Source of the DNA: Gammaproteobacteria bacterium
GTDB lineage: Bacteria; Pseudomonadota; Gammaproteobacteria; DRLM01
DNA: 40,013 nt
NCBI GenBank assembly: GCA_023266095.1
Contig: JAHFRV010000028.1
Location: 1 to 40,013, forward strand
Reading direction: 5' to 3'
Below, one piece after another: positions 18,185 to 27,291 of this stretch. Position 1 is the first letter of the stretch. Each line of letters begins with the position of its first letter. The position numbers and the translations under genes are program-made. The notes under the pieces are model-generated. The model had not been told where the DNA came from. It searched no databases and worked only from the letters and a program-made list of their open reading frames with translations.

Positions 18185-18576
18185 TCGGACACCGGCTGCG
18201 CGGGTTTGCCGAGGTACGCCACCGCGTCGGCCAGGGCGTTTTCACGGCGTTTGTCCGCATAGGCGGTCACGTCGAGGCGCCGCACATCGGGATCGTCGGT
18301 GGTGGAGACTTTCACCTCCCACGACCAGACGTGATCGGCCATCAGACTTTCACCGTGCAGGACACTGGGATTCGGCCATTCACCGCTCACTTGCAGTTCG
18401 GCAACTTTATTCATCACCACCCAATGGGCGAGCGTGCGGTCGCGCAGATAACCCGCGTTATTGACGAAGGCGCTGACCGCCGCGACCACCGCCGCCACCG
18501 CGGTGGCGATCACCGCCAGCGCCACCAGAATTTCGATGAGGGTGAAACCGCCGACGCGGGACGGCAACTTAGTCAT
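18181..18576 (-). CDS. gspI: Type II secretion minor pseudopilin I
   Basis: 131 residues. Prepilin leader MTKLPSRVGG, then FTLIEILVALAVIATAVAAV with Glu at +5. The segment RTLAHWVVMNKVAELQ is the GspI signature (A x W V A x N x). Its start lies inside the last codons of gspH (8-base overlap). GspI nucleates the tip complex. Confidence 0.93.
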   Translation of the reverse strand: MTKLPSRVGGFTLIEILVALAVIATAVAAVVAAVSAFVNNAGYLRDRTLAHWVVMNKVAELQVSGEWPNPSVLHGESLMADHVWSWEVKVSTTDDPDVRRLDVTAYADKRRENALADAVAYLGKPAQPVSE

Positions 18577-19120
18577 CGGCGGGCGCCTTCACGTGCAAGT
18601 CACCGCGGGCCGTGCCGATGATGTGATAAGCGCCGCCGGTCCCGCTCTTGTGCACAGTGAGATCAAACGGCGACATCTCGCCGCTGGAGAGCAGAAATAG
18701 CCTGGGCAGGGTTGCTTTCTCCTCCTCTTCTTCTTGTGACTGACCGGCGAGCGTGAGGCGCTCGCCTTCCAGTTCGATATCGATCACCAGCGCTTGAGGC
18801 AGGCTGCGCGGCCTCAATAATTCGTCGTCGGCGACCGGTTGCCACTTCTCGCCGTCGAAACTGAGAAAAGCGTAGCCGGTGCTGTCGAACTCCACGGCGA
18901 ATTCCTGGCCTTGCGACACCGCTTCCTGGCCGGCGAGGCGGATCAAAGCAGCGAGACGTTGCGTTTCATCCTGCACCGACGTATCGCCGCGACTGATCGA
19001 CAACACCGCGAAGCTGACCAGCACGCCGATGATGAGCATCACCACCAACACTTCCAGCAAGGTGAAGCCGCGCGCGCGGCGCGGCAGGGAAGAAGACGGG
19101 CAGCGGCTGATCACTGGCAC
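18569..19120 (-). CDS. gspH: Type II secretion minor pseudopilin H
   Basis: 183 residues. Leader ending PRRARG, then FTLLEVLVVMLIIGVLVSFA with Glu at +5, typical of GspH, which links the major pseudopilin shaft to the tip. The C-terminal half is a variable beta domain with an acidic run (QSQEEEEEKATL). Starts 6 bases after gspG. Confidence 0.92.
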   Translation of the reverse strand: MPVISRCPSSSLPRRARGFTLLEVLVVMLIIGVLVSFAVLSISRGDTSVQDETQRLAALIRLAGQEAVSQGQEFAVEFDSTGYAFLSFDGEKWQPVADDELLRPRSLPQALVIDIELEGERLTLAGQSQEEEEEKATLPRLFLLSSGEMSPFDLTVHKSGTGGAYHIIGTARGDLHVKAPADD

Positions 19121-19126
19121 ACGCCG

Positions 19127-19588
19127 TTATTCAAGGCTCCAGTTGCCGATATCGGCGTCCATGCCTTCGCCACCGGTCTGCGCGTCCCGCCCCAGACTGA
19201 AGATATCGACCGCGCCGTGCGCGCCGGGATTGAGATATTGATAAGGATTGCCCCAAGGATCCTTGGGCAGGCGGTCCATGTAACCACCCTCTTTCCAGGC
19301 TTTGGCATCGGCGGGTTTCTCCACCAGCGCCTCGAGACCGGCGTCGGTGCTGGGATAGTCGTGGTTATCCAGCTTGTAGAGATTGAGGGCACTCTCCAGG
19401 GCGCGGATATCGGCGTGGGCCTTGGTGATGCGCGCGGTGTCGGGACGGTCCATGATCCGCGGCACCACGATGGCGGCGAGGATGCTGAGAATCACCACCA
19501 CCACCATCACCTCGATCAAGGTGAAACCGCGCTGCGCCGCGCGCGCCACCGAAAAATGTTTAACACGGGTTGTTTGCTTGTTCATCAT
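19127..19588 (-). CDS. gspG: Type II secretion major pseudopilin G
   Basis: Main subunit of the pseudopilus. I take the ATG at 19588 because AGGTGTG precedes it and it gives a sensible 21-residue leader; the upstream extension has no family match. The cleavage site is AQRG|FTLIEVMVVVVILSILAA with Glu at +5. Family blocks are LYKLDNHDYPSTDAGLEALV and LPKDPWGNPYQYLNPG. The calcium-binding C-terminus is GEGMDADIGNWSLE. An 83-base gap separates it from gspF, room for an mRNA feature that could boost this abundant subunit. Confidence 0.95.
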   Translation of the reverse strand: MMNKQTTRVKHFSVARAAQRGFTLIEVMVVVVILSILAAIVVPRIMDRPDTARITKAHADIRALESALNLYKLDNHDYPSTDAGLEALVEKPADAKAWKEGGYMDRLPKDPWGNPYQYLNPGAHGAVDIFSLGRDAQTGGEGMDADIGNWSLE

Positions 19589-19671
19589 GTCACACCTGTT
19601 GCTTTGCCTCTCTCGGACCGCCGTTGAGCATACCACGGCGACAATGACGCCTGTGTGAAGCCGCCGCCGCA

Positions 19672-20889
19672 CTATTTCACCAGCTGATTGAGATCGAAGA
19701 TCGGCAACAATATCGCCAGCACGATTACCAGCACCATGCCGCCCATGATCAGGATCAGCAGCGGTCCGAACAATTCGGTGATGGTGGTGATCAGCACCTC
19801 CATCTCCCGTTCCTGCGCATCCGACGCCCGCTCCAGCATCTCTTCCAGTTTGCCGCTGGACTCGCCGCTGGCGATGAGGTGGATGGTCATCGGCGGGAAA
19901 TAACCGCTGTGTTCCAGCGCGGCGTGCAGGGCCGCGCCTTCACGCACCCGCCGCGCCGCCTCGTCCACCGCCGCGCGCATCGGAATATTACTCACTACAC
20001 TGGCGGAGATACGCAAGGCCTCCAGCACCGGCACGCCGCTGCCGGTGAGTATGCTGAGCGTGCGCGCGAAGCGCGCGGTGTTGAGCCCGCGCACCAGCCG
20101 CGAAATCATCGGCACGCGCAACAATAATTGGTGATAACGGCGCTTGGGGCCGCCGCGCCGCAACATCATGCGGGTGAGTATCAGCGCCGCGACCAGGGCG
20201 ATCAACACCCACAAACCGTAGGCGCGGGTGAAGTCACTCGCCGCGATCAGCGAGCGGGTCAACAGCGGCAACTTCTGGCCGATGCCTTCGAACACCTGCA
20301 CGATCTGCGGCACCACGAACACCATCAAAAAGGCCACCACCAGCAGCGAAACCGTCAACACCAGCAGCGGATAGATCAAGGCAAGAGTGGTTTTCTGCTG
20401 TAGGGTCTGGCGGGTCTCGGTGTAATCGGCGAGACGCTCCAGCACGCTGTCGAGATAACCCGACTGTTCGCCCGCCGCCACGGTGGCGCGATAGAGGTCG
20501 GGAAACACATGGGGGAAATCTTCGAAGGCCGTTGCCAGGGAATGACCTTCCATGACCCGCGCCCGCACCGCCATCAGCATGCTGCGCAAGCGCGGCTTTT
20601 CGGTTTGGCGCGACAAGGCCTGTAACGCTTCTTCCACCGGCAGACCGGAACGCACCAGAGTGGCGAATTGGCGGGTGATCAGAGCGAGATCGACCGGACT
20701 GATCCGCCGCTGGAAAATCCCGCGCCGCACTTGATTGCGTGCCTCGCGCTGCCGCACTTCCACCACCGCCAGCGGCGACCAGCCCTGTTCGCGCAACTGC
20801 TGACGGATCTGCCGCGGCGTGTCGGCCTCGAGCACACCCTTGCGTTCCTTGCCGGCGGGGTCCAGCGCCGTGTATTCGAACGCGCCCAA
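19672..20889 (-). CDS. gspF: Type II secretion inner-membrane platform protein F
   Basis: 405-residue polytopic platform protein that couples the GspE ATPase to pseudopilin insertion. The duplicated T2SSF domain shows its two signatures, VAAGEQSGYLDSVLERLADY and IASGESSGKLEEMLERASD. Three membrane helices are evident near LALIYPLLVLTVSLLVVAFL, YGLWVLIALVAALILT and the C-terminal LLILIMGGMVLVIVLAILLP. The start is a rare TTG at 20889 (GATTTGGGCGCG), three bases after the gspE stop, giving the usual N-terminus GAFEYTALDPAGK; no ATG or GTG fits. Confidence 0.94.
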   Translation of the reverse strand: MGAFEYTALDPAGKERKGVLEADTPRQIRQQLREQGWSPLAVVEVRQREARNQVRRGIFQRRISPVDLALITRQFATLVRSGLPVEEALQALSRQTEKPRLRSMLMAVRARVMEGHSLATAFEDFPHVFPDLYRATVAAGEQSGYLDSVLERLADYTETRQTLQQKTTLALIYPLLVLTVSLLVVAFLMVFVVPQIVQVFEGIGQKLPLLTRSLIAASDFTRAYGLWVLIALVAALILTRMMLRRGGPKRRYHQLLLRVPMISRLVRGLNTARFARTLSILTGSGVPVLEALRISASVVSNIPMRAAVDEAARRVREGAALHAALEHSGYFPPMTIHLIASGESSGKLEEMLERASDAQEREMEVLITTITELFGPLLILIMGGMVLVIVLAILLPIFDLNQLVK

Positions 20890-20892
20890 ATC

Positions 20893-22422
20893 TTAGTCCT
20901 CGTGGGTGACGCGCAACACTTCTTCGAGCGAGGTGTCGCCGTTCAGCACTCGCCGCATGCCGTCCTGAAATAGATTGCGGTGACGGGCGTGTGAATAGGC
21001 TTCGAGCGCCTGTTCGCCGGCGCCGTCGTGGATCATGCCGCGCATTTTTTCGTCCACTTCCAGCATCTCGTAGATGCCGGTGCGGCCGCTGTAGCCGGAA
21101 TGGCCGCAGGCCTTGCAGCCGCCCGGACTGTACAACGTCGGCGGCGTGGCGGCGGCGAAACCGAAACGCGCACAGTCCACTTCCGTCGCGGTATAAGCCT
21201 GCTTGCAGTGGCGGCACAACAAACGCACCAGCCGCTGCGCCAGCACGCCGATGAGGCTGGACGACAATAGAAACGGTTCCACACCCATGTCGCGCAAACG
21301 GGTCACCGCGCCCACCGCGCTGTTGGTGTGCAGGGTCGAAAGCACGAGGTGACCGGTGAGACTGGCCTGCACCGCGATCTCGGCGGTTTCCAGGTCGCGG
21401 ATTTCACCCACCATCACCACGTCCGGATCCTGACGTAAAATGGCGCGCAAACCGCGGGCGAAGGTCATCTCCACCCGGGTGTTGACGTGGGTCTGGCTGA
21501 CGCCGTCGAGGTAATATTCCACCGGATCTTCCACGGTCATGATGTTGCGGCGCCGGTCGTTCAACCGGGTCAACGCGGCATACAAGGTGGTGGTTTTACC
21601 GGAACCGGTGGGGCCGGTGACCAGCATGATGCCGTGCGGCCGGCGGATGATTTTGTCGATCAGGACCAAGGCATCGGCGGCCATGCCGAGCTGTTCCAAA
21701 TCCAAACGCCCCGCCTGTTTGTCCAATAGGCGCAGCACCACTCGCTCGCCATGGCCGGAAGGCAGAGTGGAAACACGCACGTCCACCGGCCGGCCGGCGA
21801 TGCGCAGGCTGATGCGTCCGTCCTGCGGCAGGCGTTTCTCGGCGATGTCGAGTTTGGCCATCACTTTGATGCGCGAGGTGATCAACGGCGCCAGCACCCG
21901 GCGCGGCTCCAGAACCTCGCGCAGTATGCCGTCGACGCGGTAACGCACCACCAGCCGGTGTTCGTAGGGTTCGATGTGAATATCGGAGGCGTTTTCTTTC
22001 ACCGCCTGGGTGAGCAAGGCGTTGAGCAGGCGGATGATGGGCGCGTCGTCCTCGCTCTCCAGCAGGTCTTCCGGTTCCGGCAATTGCTGGGCGATGCGAT
22101 ACAAATCCATGTCGTCGCCCAGGTCGCCCATGATGTCCATGGCTTCGCTCGAACCTTGTTCGTAGGCCTGGCGTAGCAGGTAATCGAACTTGTCGCTGTC
22201 CAAAGTCAGCAAGCTGACCGGCGCGCCGAGATAACGGCGCACTTCGGCGAGGGCGGCGGCGCTGACATCGGCACGGCACCACACCATGGCGCGGCCGTTG
22301 TCCCACTGATTGACCAGCACGCCGTGACGCTTGGCGAAGGCGAAAGGCAAGCGACGTTGTACCGGCGGCTCGGCGGCGGGGGCGGCGGCGTCAGGAGTGA
22401 TGTCGTCGGGCATCACACTCAT
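20893..22422 (-). CDS. gspE: Type II secretion ATPase E
   Basis: Cytoplasmic hexameric ATPase powering pseudopilus assembly, 509 residues. The N1E domain covers ~40-110. The catalytic part has [20 protein letters not shown] (~146-165), Walker [13 protein letters not shown] (~270-281), the Asp box [12 protein letters not shown], Walker [13 protein letters not shown] and the His box [14 protein letters not shown] four-Cys zinc motif (CRHC ... CKACG) lies around 400-445, as in GspE and unlike PilT. The ATG overlaps the gspD stop (ATGA). Confidence 0.96.
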   Translation of the reverse strand: MSVMPDDITPDAAAPAAEPPVQRRLPFAFAKRHGVLVNQWDNGRAMVWCRADVSAAALAEVRRYLGAPVSLLTLDSDKFDYLLRQAYEQGSSEAMDIMGDLGDDMDLYRIAQQLPEPEDLLESEDDAPIIRLLNALLTQAVKENASDIHIEPYEHRLVVRYRVDGILREVLEPRRVLAPLITSRIKVMAKLDIAEKRLPQDGRISLRIAGRPVDVRVSTLPSGHGERVVLRLLDKQAGRLDLEQLGMAADALVLIDKIIRRPHGIMLVTGPTGSGKTTTLYAALTRLNDRRRNIMTVEDPVEYYLDGVSQTHVNTRVEMTFARGLRAILRQDPDVVMVGEIRDLETAEIAVQASLTGHLVLSTLHTNSAVGAVTRLRDMGVEPFLLSSSLIGVLAQRLVRLLCRHCKQAYTATEVDCARFGFAAATPPTLYSPGGCKACGHSGYSGRTGIYEMLEVDEKMRGMIHDGAGEQALEAYSHARHRNLFQDGMRRVLNGDTSLEEVLRVTHED

Positions 22423-24464
22423 GGTTCATCCCGCGGCCGACGCGGATCCGGCGCGCCTCCCGCAAAAGGCGCCGGCAAATCCATGCGCTCGTCCAAGGTG
22501 GGCATCAACGGTGACTCCTCATCCGGCAGCAAAGCCACGCCCTTCTCGCGGAGTTGCAGTTGTTTGGCGCGCATCAAGTTGTATTTGTTGCCGGAGGACT
22601 GCGCCAGCAGGCTTTCGTCACGCATGATGACCGGATGCAAAAACACCATGAGATTGGTCTTGTCCTTGGAGGTGGATTTATAACGGAACAAGGCGCCCAG
22701 CACCGGCAGATCGCCCAGGCCCGGCACTTTTTGCACGCTCTCGCGGAGATCGTCGGTGATCAAGCCGCCCAGTACCACTACTTCACCGTCGTCCACCAGC
22801 ACCGTAGTGCGGATCGACCGGGTATTAGTGACCAAATCGGCCGCGCCCGCGACACCGGCGGCCAAGCTGTCGACCTTCTGTTCCACTTCCAGACGGATGG
22901 TATTGCCCTCGTTGATCTGCGGTTTAACTTTGAGGGTGAGACCGACATTCTCGCGGTTGATGGTCTGGAAGGGGTTGTTCGGCGCCGAACCCGTGCCGGT
23001 GCTGGTGAAAGAGCCGGTGACGAACGGCACGGTCTGGCCGACCACGATCTCCGCCTCCTGATTGTCGAGAGTCACCAGGGTCGGCGTGGATAAGACATTG
23101 GTGGCGCCGTCGCCCTGCAAGGCCCGCACTATCGCCGCGAAATTGAGACCGCTGTTGAAGCGACCGAGGCCGAAGGTCAAACCTTCGGGCAAACTCGGTT
23201 TACCGGCAATGATACCGCCGGCGATGTCGCTGATGCTGGAACCCGTACCATTACCAAAATTGGTGGCGCCCACCGGGCTGTTGCCGCGCGAGGTACCGTC
23301 GACCGCCCATTGCACGCCCAATTGCGCGGCGCGCTTCACTGAGACTTCGGCGATCACCGACTCCACCAGCACTTGAGCACGCCGCACATCCAACTGACGG
23401 ATCACCGCCTGCAAAGACCGGTAGACTTCCTGCGGCGCGGTGATCACCAGCGCATTGGTACTTTCGTCGGCTTGAACGGTGAAGCCCGCGCCTTTGCCGG
23501 CCGCGGTGGCGGCGGTGGCGCCTTTTTTGGCCTGTTCCTCCTGCTGCACGCTCTGACCGATGCCGGTGAGCACCGGTACCAGCTCCTTAGCGTTGGCATA
23601 ACGCAGATAGACCACGTGGATGTCGCCCTCGCGCTCCAGCGGAATGTCGAGGTGGGAAATGATGGCGCGAATACGCAGGCGGTTGGATTTGCCGCCGCTC
23701 AATAAAATGCTGTTACTGCGTTCGTCGGCCATCAGGGTCGAACGCGAGTCCGGCAGCTCGCCACCCTGGCGCTGCTGGGCGCTTTGCTGATTTTGTTGTT
23801 CGAGGGCGCTAAGGATGCGCACCACTTCGACCGCCGCCGCATAGCGCAGCGAAATGACTTCAATCTCGTTTTCCACGCTGGGCAGGTCGATGCGTTCGAT
23901 GATCTCGGCGATGCGGTCGATGGCGGCGGCGCGATCGGAGACGATGAGTACATTGCTAGGCGGATAGGCCACCATATGCCCCTGCTGGGGAATCAGCGGC
24001 CGCAGAATAGGTACCAACTGGGCGGCGGGCACATTGTTCAGAATCATGACGCGAGTCACCATCTCATCGCCCCGCGGACCATCGCGGCCGCTCGACACCG
24101 GCACGCCCGATTGCTTGGCGTTGACGTCGGGCATGATCTTGATCACCCCGCCGGCGGGCACGGCGGCAAAGCCATGCACCTGCAGCACCGAGAGAAACAC
24201 CTGGTAGATTTCGTCTTTGTTGAGCGGTTTGCCGGAAACGATGGTGACCTTGCTCTTGACCCGCGGATCCACCACGAAATTGCGGCCGGTCTGTTCCGCC
24301 ACCCAACTGATGACCGCGTCCAACTCGGCGTCTTTGAAGTTGAGGGTCACCGACTCGGCACTCGCCGACGGCACCGCCAGCGCCAGCCAAGCCAACAATG
24401 CGCTCCACGCCCAGCCCCGACTCAGAATGCGGAATCGCTTGTTGTTATTGCTGCAACTATCCAT
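22419..24464 (-). CDS. gspD: Type II secretion secretin D
   Basis: Outer-membrane secretin channel, 681 residues. The signal peptide ends LAVPSASA. The N0 domain starts [20 protein letters not shown] and is followed by N1-N3 repeats ([37 protein letters not shown]). The secretin core contains [15 protein letters not shown] and [15 protein letters not shown]. The C-terminal ~60 residues may be the S-domain that binds a pilotin, but no pilotin gene is present. It is separated from gspC by 106 bases. Confidence 0.96.
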   Translation of the reverse strand: MDSCSNNNKRFRILSRGWAWSALLAWLALAVPSASAESVTLNFKDAELDAVISWVAEQTGRNFVVDPRVKSKVTIVSGKPLNKDEIYQVFLSVLQVHGFAAVPAGGVIKIMPDVNAKQSGVPVSSGRDGPRGDEMVTRVMILNNVPAAQLVPILRPLIPQQGHMVAYPPSNVLIVSDRAAAIDRIAEIIERIDLPSVENEIEVISLRYAAAVEVVRILSALEQQNQQSAQQRQGGELPDSRSTLMADERSNSILLSGGKSNRLRIRAIISHLDIPLEREGDIHVVYLRYANAKELVPVLTGIGQSVQQEEQAKKGATAATAAGKGAGFTVQADESTNALVITAPQEVYRSLQAVIRQLDVRRAQVLVESVIAEVSVKRAAQLGVQWAVDGTSRGNSPVGATNFGNGTGSSISDIAGGIIAGKPSLPEGLTFGLGRFNSGLNFAAIVRALQGDGATNVLSTPTLVTLDNQEAEIVVGQTVPFVTGSFTSTGTGSAPNNPFQTINRENVGLTLKVKPQINEGNTIRLEVEQKVDSLAAGVAGAADLVTNTRSIRTTVLVDDGEVVVLGGLITDDLRESVQKVPGLGDLPVLGALFRYKSTSKDKTNLMVFLHPVIMRDESLLAQSSGNKYNLMRAKQLQLREKGVALLPDEESPLMPTLDERMDLPAPFAGGAPDPRRPRDEP

Positions 24465-24570
24465 CTTGTCGATTACCTCTAGCTCTGCAAGCGGCCGTTT
24501 GTCATTTTCTGAACTTTATCGATCGACACGGGAACTGGGGTTTATCCGGCCCCGCGCTCAGGCTATTTAT

Positions 24571-25527
24571 TTATTCGCCTATGGGTATGCTGATTGAAAA
24601 CTGCGCCCCGTTGCGCAATAGCTCGACATTCGCCTGCTCTGCCGAGCCAATGGTACGCATTAATTCCAATCGCCCCTGCGGGTTCACCACACTCACCCCA
24701 TTGAGGGCGGTGATCACATCACCGCTCTGCAAACCGAACTTAGCGAACAGAGCCGCGTCCTGGCCGGGCCGCACTCGGTAACCCACGAAACGTCCACCCT
24801 GGCGGAAGGGTTCCCCCTGTAGCAAGGTGGCCAACGCCTGTGGATCCTGCAAAAACTGGCCGCGCAATTGCTGGAGCGCCGCGCCCGCATCGGGCGCCAC
24901 AGTCGGATTGTCCGGCAGCGAGTCCGGCATGACTTGCGGGTTCAGTACCCCCGCTGGCGGCATCGGTGTGGCACCCATCTGCATCACCGCTTGCGGTAAT
25001 ACCAATGTTTCGAAGCGGCCACCGCGCGATAAAACAATGTGCTGGGGATGGACTTCGTGCAAAACCGCCCCGCCTGGCAATTGATCTCCTATCTGGAAGT
25101 ATTCTTCTTTGCCGGCGGGATCGGCGATGATCGCGCTGGCAGTCTTAGGATTACTGGACGCCACCACCCCCCGCAATTGTAAATTCAGCGCCGTCTCGGG
25201 GATGGGCGCGTTACCGGCCGACACCGCCTCAACTTGCGAACTGCCCAATAAGTGGCGGATCGCAATCCCCTGACTCAAAGCCAGGGCATCCAGCCGCGGC
25301 GCGGTGGTGGGCTGCACCACATCCACCGACACCGTAACCGGGGCCTCCGGCGGGGGCGGGAAAAACAGCCACGTTATACGCGCGGCGCTGTAGGCCAATA
25401 AAGTGACCGCCAGCCCCGTCGCCAATACCGGCAGACGGCTTGCCGCAGCTCCGTTCGCCACGATACTCAAGGCTTGTTTCCAGTCCAGCGCCACCGTGAT
25501 TTTGCCCCCGGCCGATCCTAATTTCAC
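24571..25527 (-). CDS. gspC: Type II secretion protein C
   Basis: Inner-membrane gate linker that contacts the secretin N0 domain, 318 residues. A cytoplasmic N-terminus and one helix (LPVLATGLAVTLLAYSAA) lead to the HR domain (LNLQLRGVVASSNPKTASAI ... FQIGDQLPGGAVLHEVHPQH). A C-terminal PDZ domain follows (GYRVRPGQDAALFAKFGLQS, GDVITALNGVSV). The start is a GTG at 25527. It is the first gene of the operon, with a ~600-base intergenic region upstream. Confidence 0.93.
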   Translation of the reverse strand: MKLGSAGGKITVALDWKQALSIVANGAAASRLPVLATGLAVTLLAYSAARITWLFFPPPPEAPVTVSVDVVQPTTAPRLDALALSQGIAIRHLLGSSQVEAVSAGNAPIPETALNLQLRGVVASSNPKTASAIIADPAGKEEYFQIGDQLPGGAVLHEVHPQHIVLSRGGRFETLVLPQAVMQMGATPMPPAGVLNPQVMPDSLPDNPTVAPDAGAALQQLRGQFLQDPQALATLLQGEPFRQGGRFVGYRVRPGQDAALFAKFGLQSGDVITALNGVSVVNPQGRLELMRTIGSAEQANVELLRNGAQFSISIPIGE

Positions 25528-25849
25528 GCTAAGAAAAACCTGTCCATAATACGCCTTTCACCCTTAGATCGACAAAAAATCAATTTAATTGAATGCCCTC
25601 CGAGCCAAGGCGCAAGTCTACAAGATAAAAGTTACAACACGTCTCGCCCTCAAACGCAATGCGGTGGCGATCAATACATCAAAGAAACCAGGCCCCGACC
25701 AGCGGCCGCCTACCGATCATTTATTGAAAGTTATGTGACTTAGAAATGACGTTCTCATGGCGTACGGGCTTGCTTTACGCACAGTTTTATAGCTCAACTT
25801 TTGAGCAGCCCATCTCATTCAAGAGTTTTATGCTTTGTCATCCTCTCTA

Positions 25850-25889
25850 ATTATAACTATTTGTTTTATTAGCAATTCCATGAATTGCT
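25850..25889 (-). promoter_or_regulatory. TATAAT element with a 19-bp perfect palindrome, possible gsp promoter/operator
   Basis: On the minus strand a consensus -10 TATAAT occupies 25855-25850. The perfect palindrome AGCAATTC-CAT-GAATTGCT (25871-25889) covers the place where the -35 would be (GGAATT, 18-base spacing). A repressor bound there would block the promoter. It would produce a leader of ~310 bases before gspC, which is long. This is inference from layout. Confidence 0.4.
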
Positions 25890-25951
25890 GGAGATTGCGT
25901 CATTTGTTCTAAGCCCAGTATCGGCGGCTATTTCCAGGATTTGGTCGCATT

Positions 25952-25986
25952 TTTTCCACATACTTATCCACAGATATTGTGAATAA
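25952..25986. promoter_or_regulatory. Cluster of DnaA boxes
   Basis: TTATCCACA (25964-25972, plus) is a perfect DnaA box. TTATTCACA on the minus strand (25978-25986) is a second perfect match to TTATNCACA, five bases away and inverted. TTTTCCACA (25952-25960) differs from consensus at one position. Three boxes in 35 bases beside an AT-rich stretch is unlikely by chance. It could titrate DnaA, regulate nearby genes or belong to a replication-related locus; polA lies 1.3 kb away. Confidence 0.55.
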
Positions 25987-26138
25987 TCTAAAAAGATGAA
26001 CAGGGACGGATGATTAATGGCTCCAAATGATATTTCTTAATTAACTTGCGCCTATAACGTCATCCCATACGTAGCCGCGAAATGCCGCGCGCACTTTCAA
26101 AATGGGAAAAGAACGACGAGAAAAAACAGACCGGGTTC

Positions 26139-26441
26139 TCAACGCCAACGGAACAAGACCCAACGCGGGGGGATTACCTCGGGGTCCAGTTCGCGCTCGC
26201 GGGTTTCGAGGTTACCGTCCCCGTCGGTATCGACCAGATAATAGGGGGCACCTTGGGCGGGAGTCACTTTAATCATATAAAGCTGGTTGGCGATGCGGTA
26301 TTCCTCGATGGCCTCGCCACCCCGCTGAATAATCGTCACCTCCGGCTCTAGGTTTTCACCGCCGGGCACGACATCCGGCTCGACGGCATACACCGTCGTC
26401 GAAAACAGCCCGGCCACCACTAGCCAGCGCATTACAGACAT
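26139..26441 (-). CDS. DUF2782 family exported protein
   Basis: A 100-residue protein with a signal peptide (MSVMRWLVVAGLFSTTVYA) and a small conserved domain: EVTIIQRGGEAIEEYRIANQ, LYMIKVTPAQGAPYYLVD, DTDGDGNLETRE and PPRWVLFRW. This pattern is DUF2782, which sits beside polA in several gammaproteobacteria. Its function is unknown. The start at 26441 is supported by AAGGACG 9 bases upstream; a longer frame to 26600 lies inside the LOG gene and is discarded. It follows the LOG gene by 28 bases, probably in one operon. DTDGDGNLE resembles a calcium-binding loop, but one loop is weak evidence. Confidence 0.8.
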   Translation of the reverse strand: MSVMRWLVVAGLFSTTVYAVEPDVVPGGENLEPEVTIIQRGGEAIEEYRIANQLYMIKVTPAQGAPYYLVDTDGDGNLETRERELDPEVIPPRWVLFRWR

Positions 26442-26469
26442 CACGGGAATCGTCCTTAATTGATGTGGA

Positions 26470-27201
26470 TTACAAATCCAGCAGCATCTCTTGCTCTTCC
26501 GCGGAAGGCTCGAAACCACGGCTTTCATAATGATTAAAGATAGCATCCACCACTTCTTCCGGCTTGTCCAACACCTGGATGAGATTGAGATCGGACTCAT
26601 CTATGGTACCTTCCGTTACCAGCGTGGCTTTGAACCAGTTGATCAAACCTTCCCAAAACGGTTTGTGGACCAGAATGATGGGGATGCGGCGGGTCTTACC
26701 GGTTTGCACCAGAGTGAGGATTTCCGCCAGTTCGTCGAGCGTGCCGAAACCGCCGGGCAGCACCACGTAAGCCGAGGCATATTTGACGAACATCACCTTG
26801 CGCGAGAAGAAATGCCGGAAGTGCAATGAGATATCTTGATAGTGATTGGTGCTCTGCTCCATCGGCAATACGATGTTGAGGCCGATGCTGGGCGACTTGC
26901 CGGCGAAACAACCTTTGTTGGCCGCCTCCATCAAACCCGGACCGCCGCCGCTGACCACGCTGAACCCCGCGTCGGACAGAGCGCGGGCGATGTCTTCGGT
27001 GAGTTTGTAATAAGGGTGATCCGGCGGCGTGCGCGCGGAGCCGAAAATACTCACTGAAGGTTTGATCTGCGCCAAGCGCTCGAACCCCTCGACGAATTCC
27101 GCCATGATTTGAAAGATCTTCCAAGATTCCCGGCTCAGCATGCTATCGTTGACAGGCATCATGCTGGGGTGATTCGCTCGGTGTTTGTCGTCCATACTCA
27201 T
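26470..27201 (-). CDS. LOG-family Rossmann-fold protein (TIGR00730 type)
   Basis: 243-residue protein of the 'lysine decarboxylase-like' LOG family. Both signatures are present: GGGPGLMEAANKG (~88-100) and PGGFGTLDE (~148-156), which form the nucleotide-binding and catalytic pocket of nucleoside 5'-monophosphate phosphoribohydrolases. The family includes cytokinin-activating LOG enzymes and bacterial nucleotide nucleosidases. True decarboxylase activity is not expected. It is shorter than E. coli PpnN (YgdH, 454 aa). Divergent from polA across 90 bases. Confidence 0.88.
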   Translation of the reverse strand: MSMDDKHRANHPSMMPVNDSMLSRESWKIFQIMAEFVEGFERLAQIKPSVSIFGSARTPPDHPYYKLTEDIARALSDAGFSVVSGGGPGLMEAANKGCFAGKSPSIGLNIVLPMEQSTNHYQDISLHFRHFFSRKVMFVKYASAYVVLPGGFGTLDELAEILTLVQTGKTRRIPIILVHKPFWEGLINWFKATLVTEGTIDESDLNLIQVLDKPEEVVDAIFNHYESRGFEPSAEEQEMLLDL

Positions 27202-27291
27202 CTCTTATAGTGGTTCCTTGTTACTACTATCGGCGTGGCTAAGGAAGATTTTTAGTACAATCTCCCGTCTCGCCTCAATCAGCAGACCGCC

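Larger units (their letters stand above)
25528..26138. other. Long AT-rich region upstream of the gsp operon
   Basis: No gene is seen in this ~610-base stretch; it is the most AT-rich part of the window. It carries a palindrome, a TATAAT element and a DnaA-box cluster, listed separately. It lies between the gsp operon (leaving leftward) and the 3' end of the DUF2782 gene. The size suggests more than a simple promoter. Confidence 0.6.

Noticed and set aside
20234-21217. 327-codon minus-strand frame across gspE and gspF
   Set aside because: Shadow of the two gsp genes, which both match their families in other frames.
25528-26138. A chromosomal replication origin
   Set aside because: DnaA boxes are present but dnaA, dnaN or gidA are not adjacent and no 13-mer-like repeat set is clear; kept only as a DnaA-box cluster.
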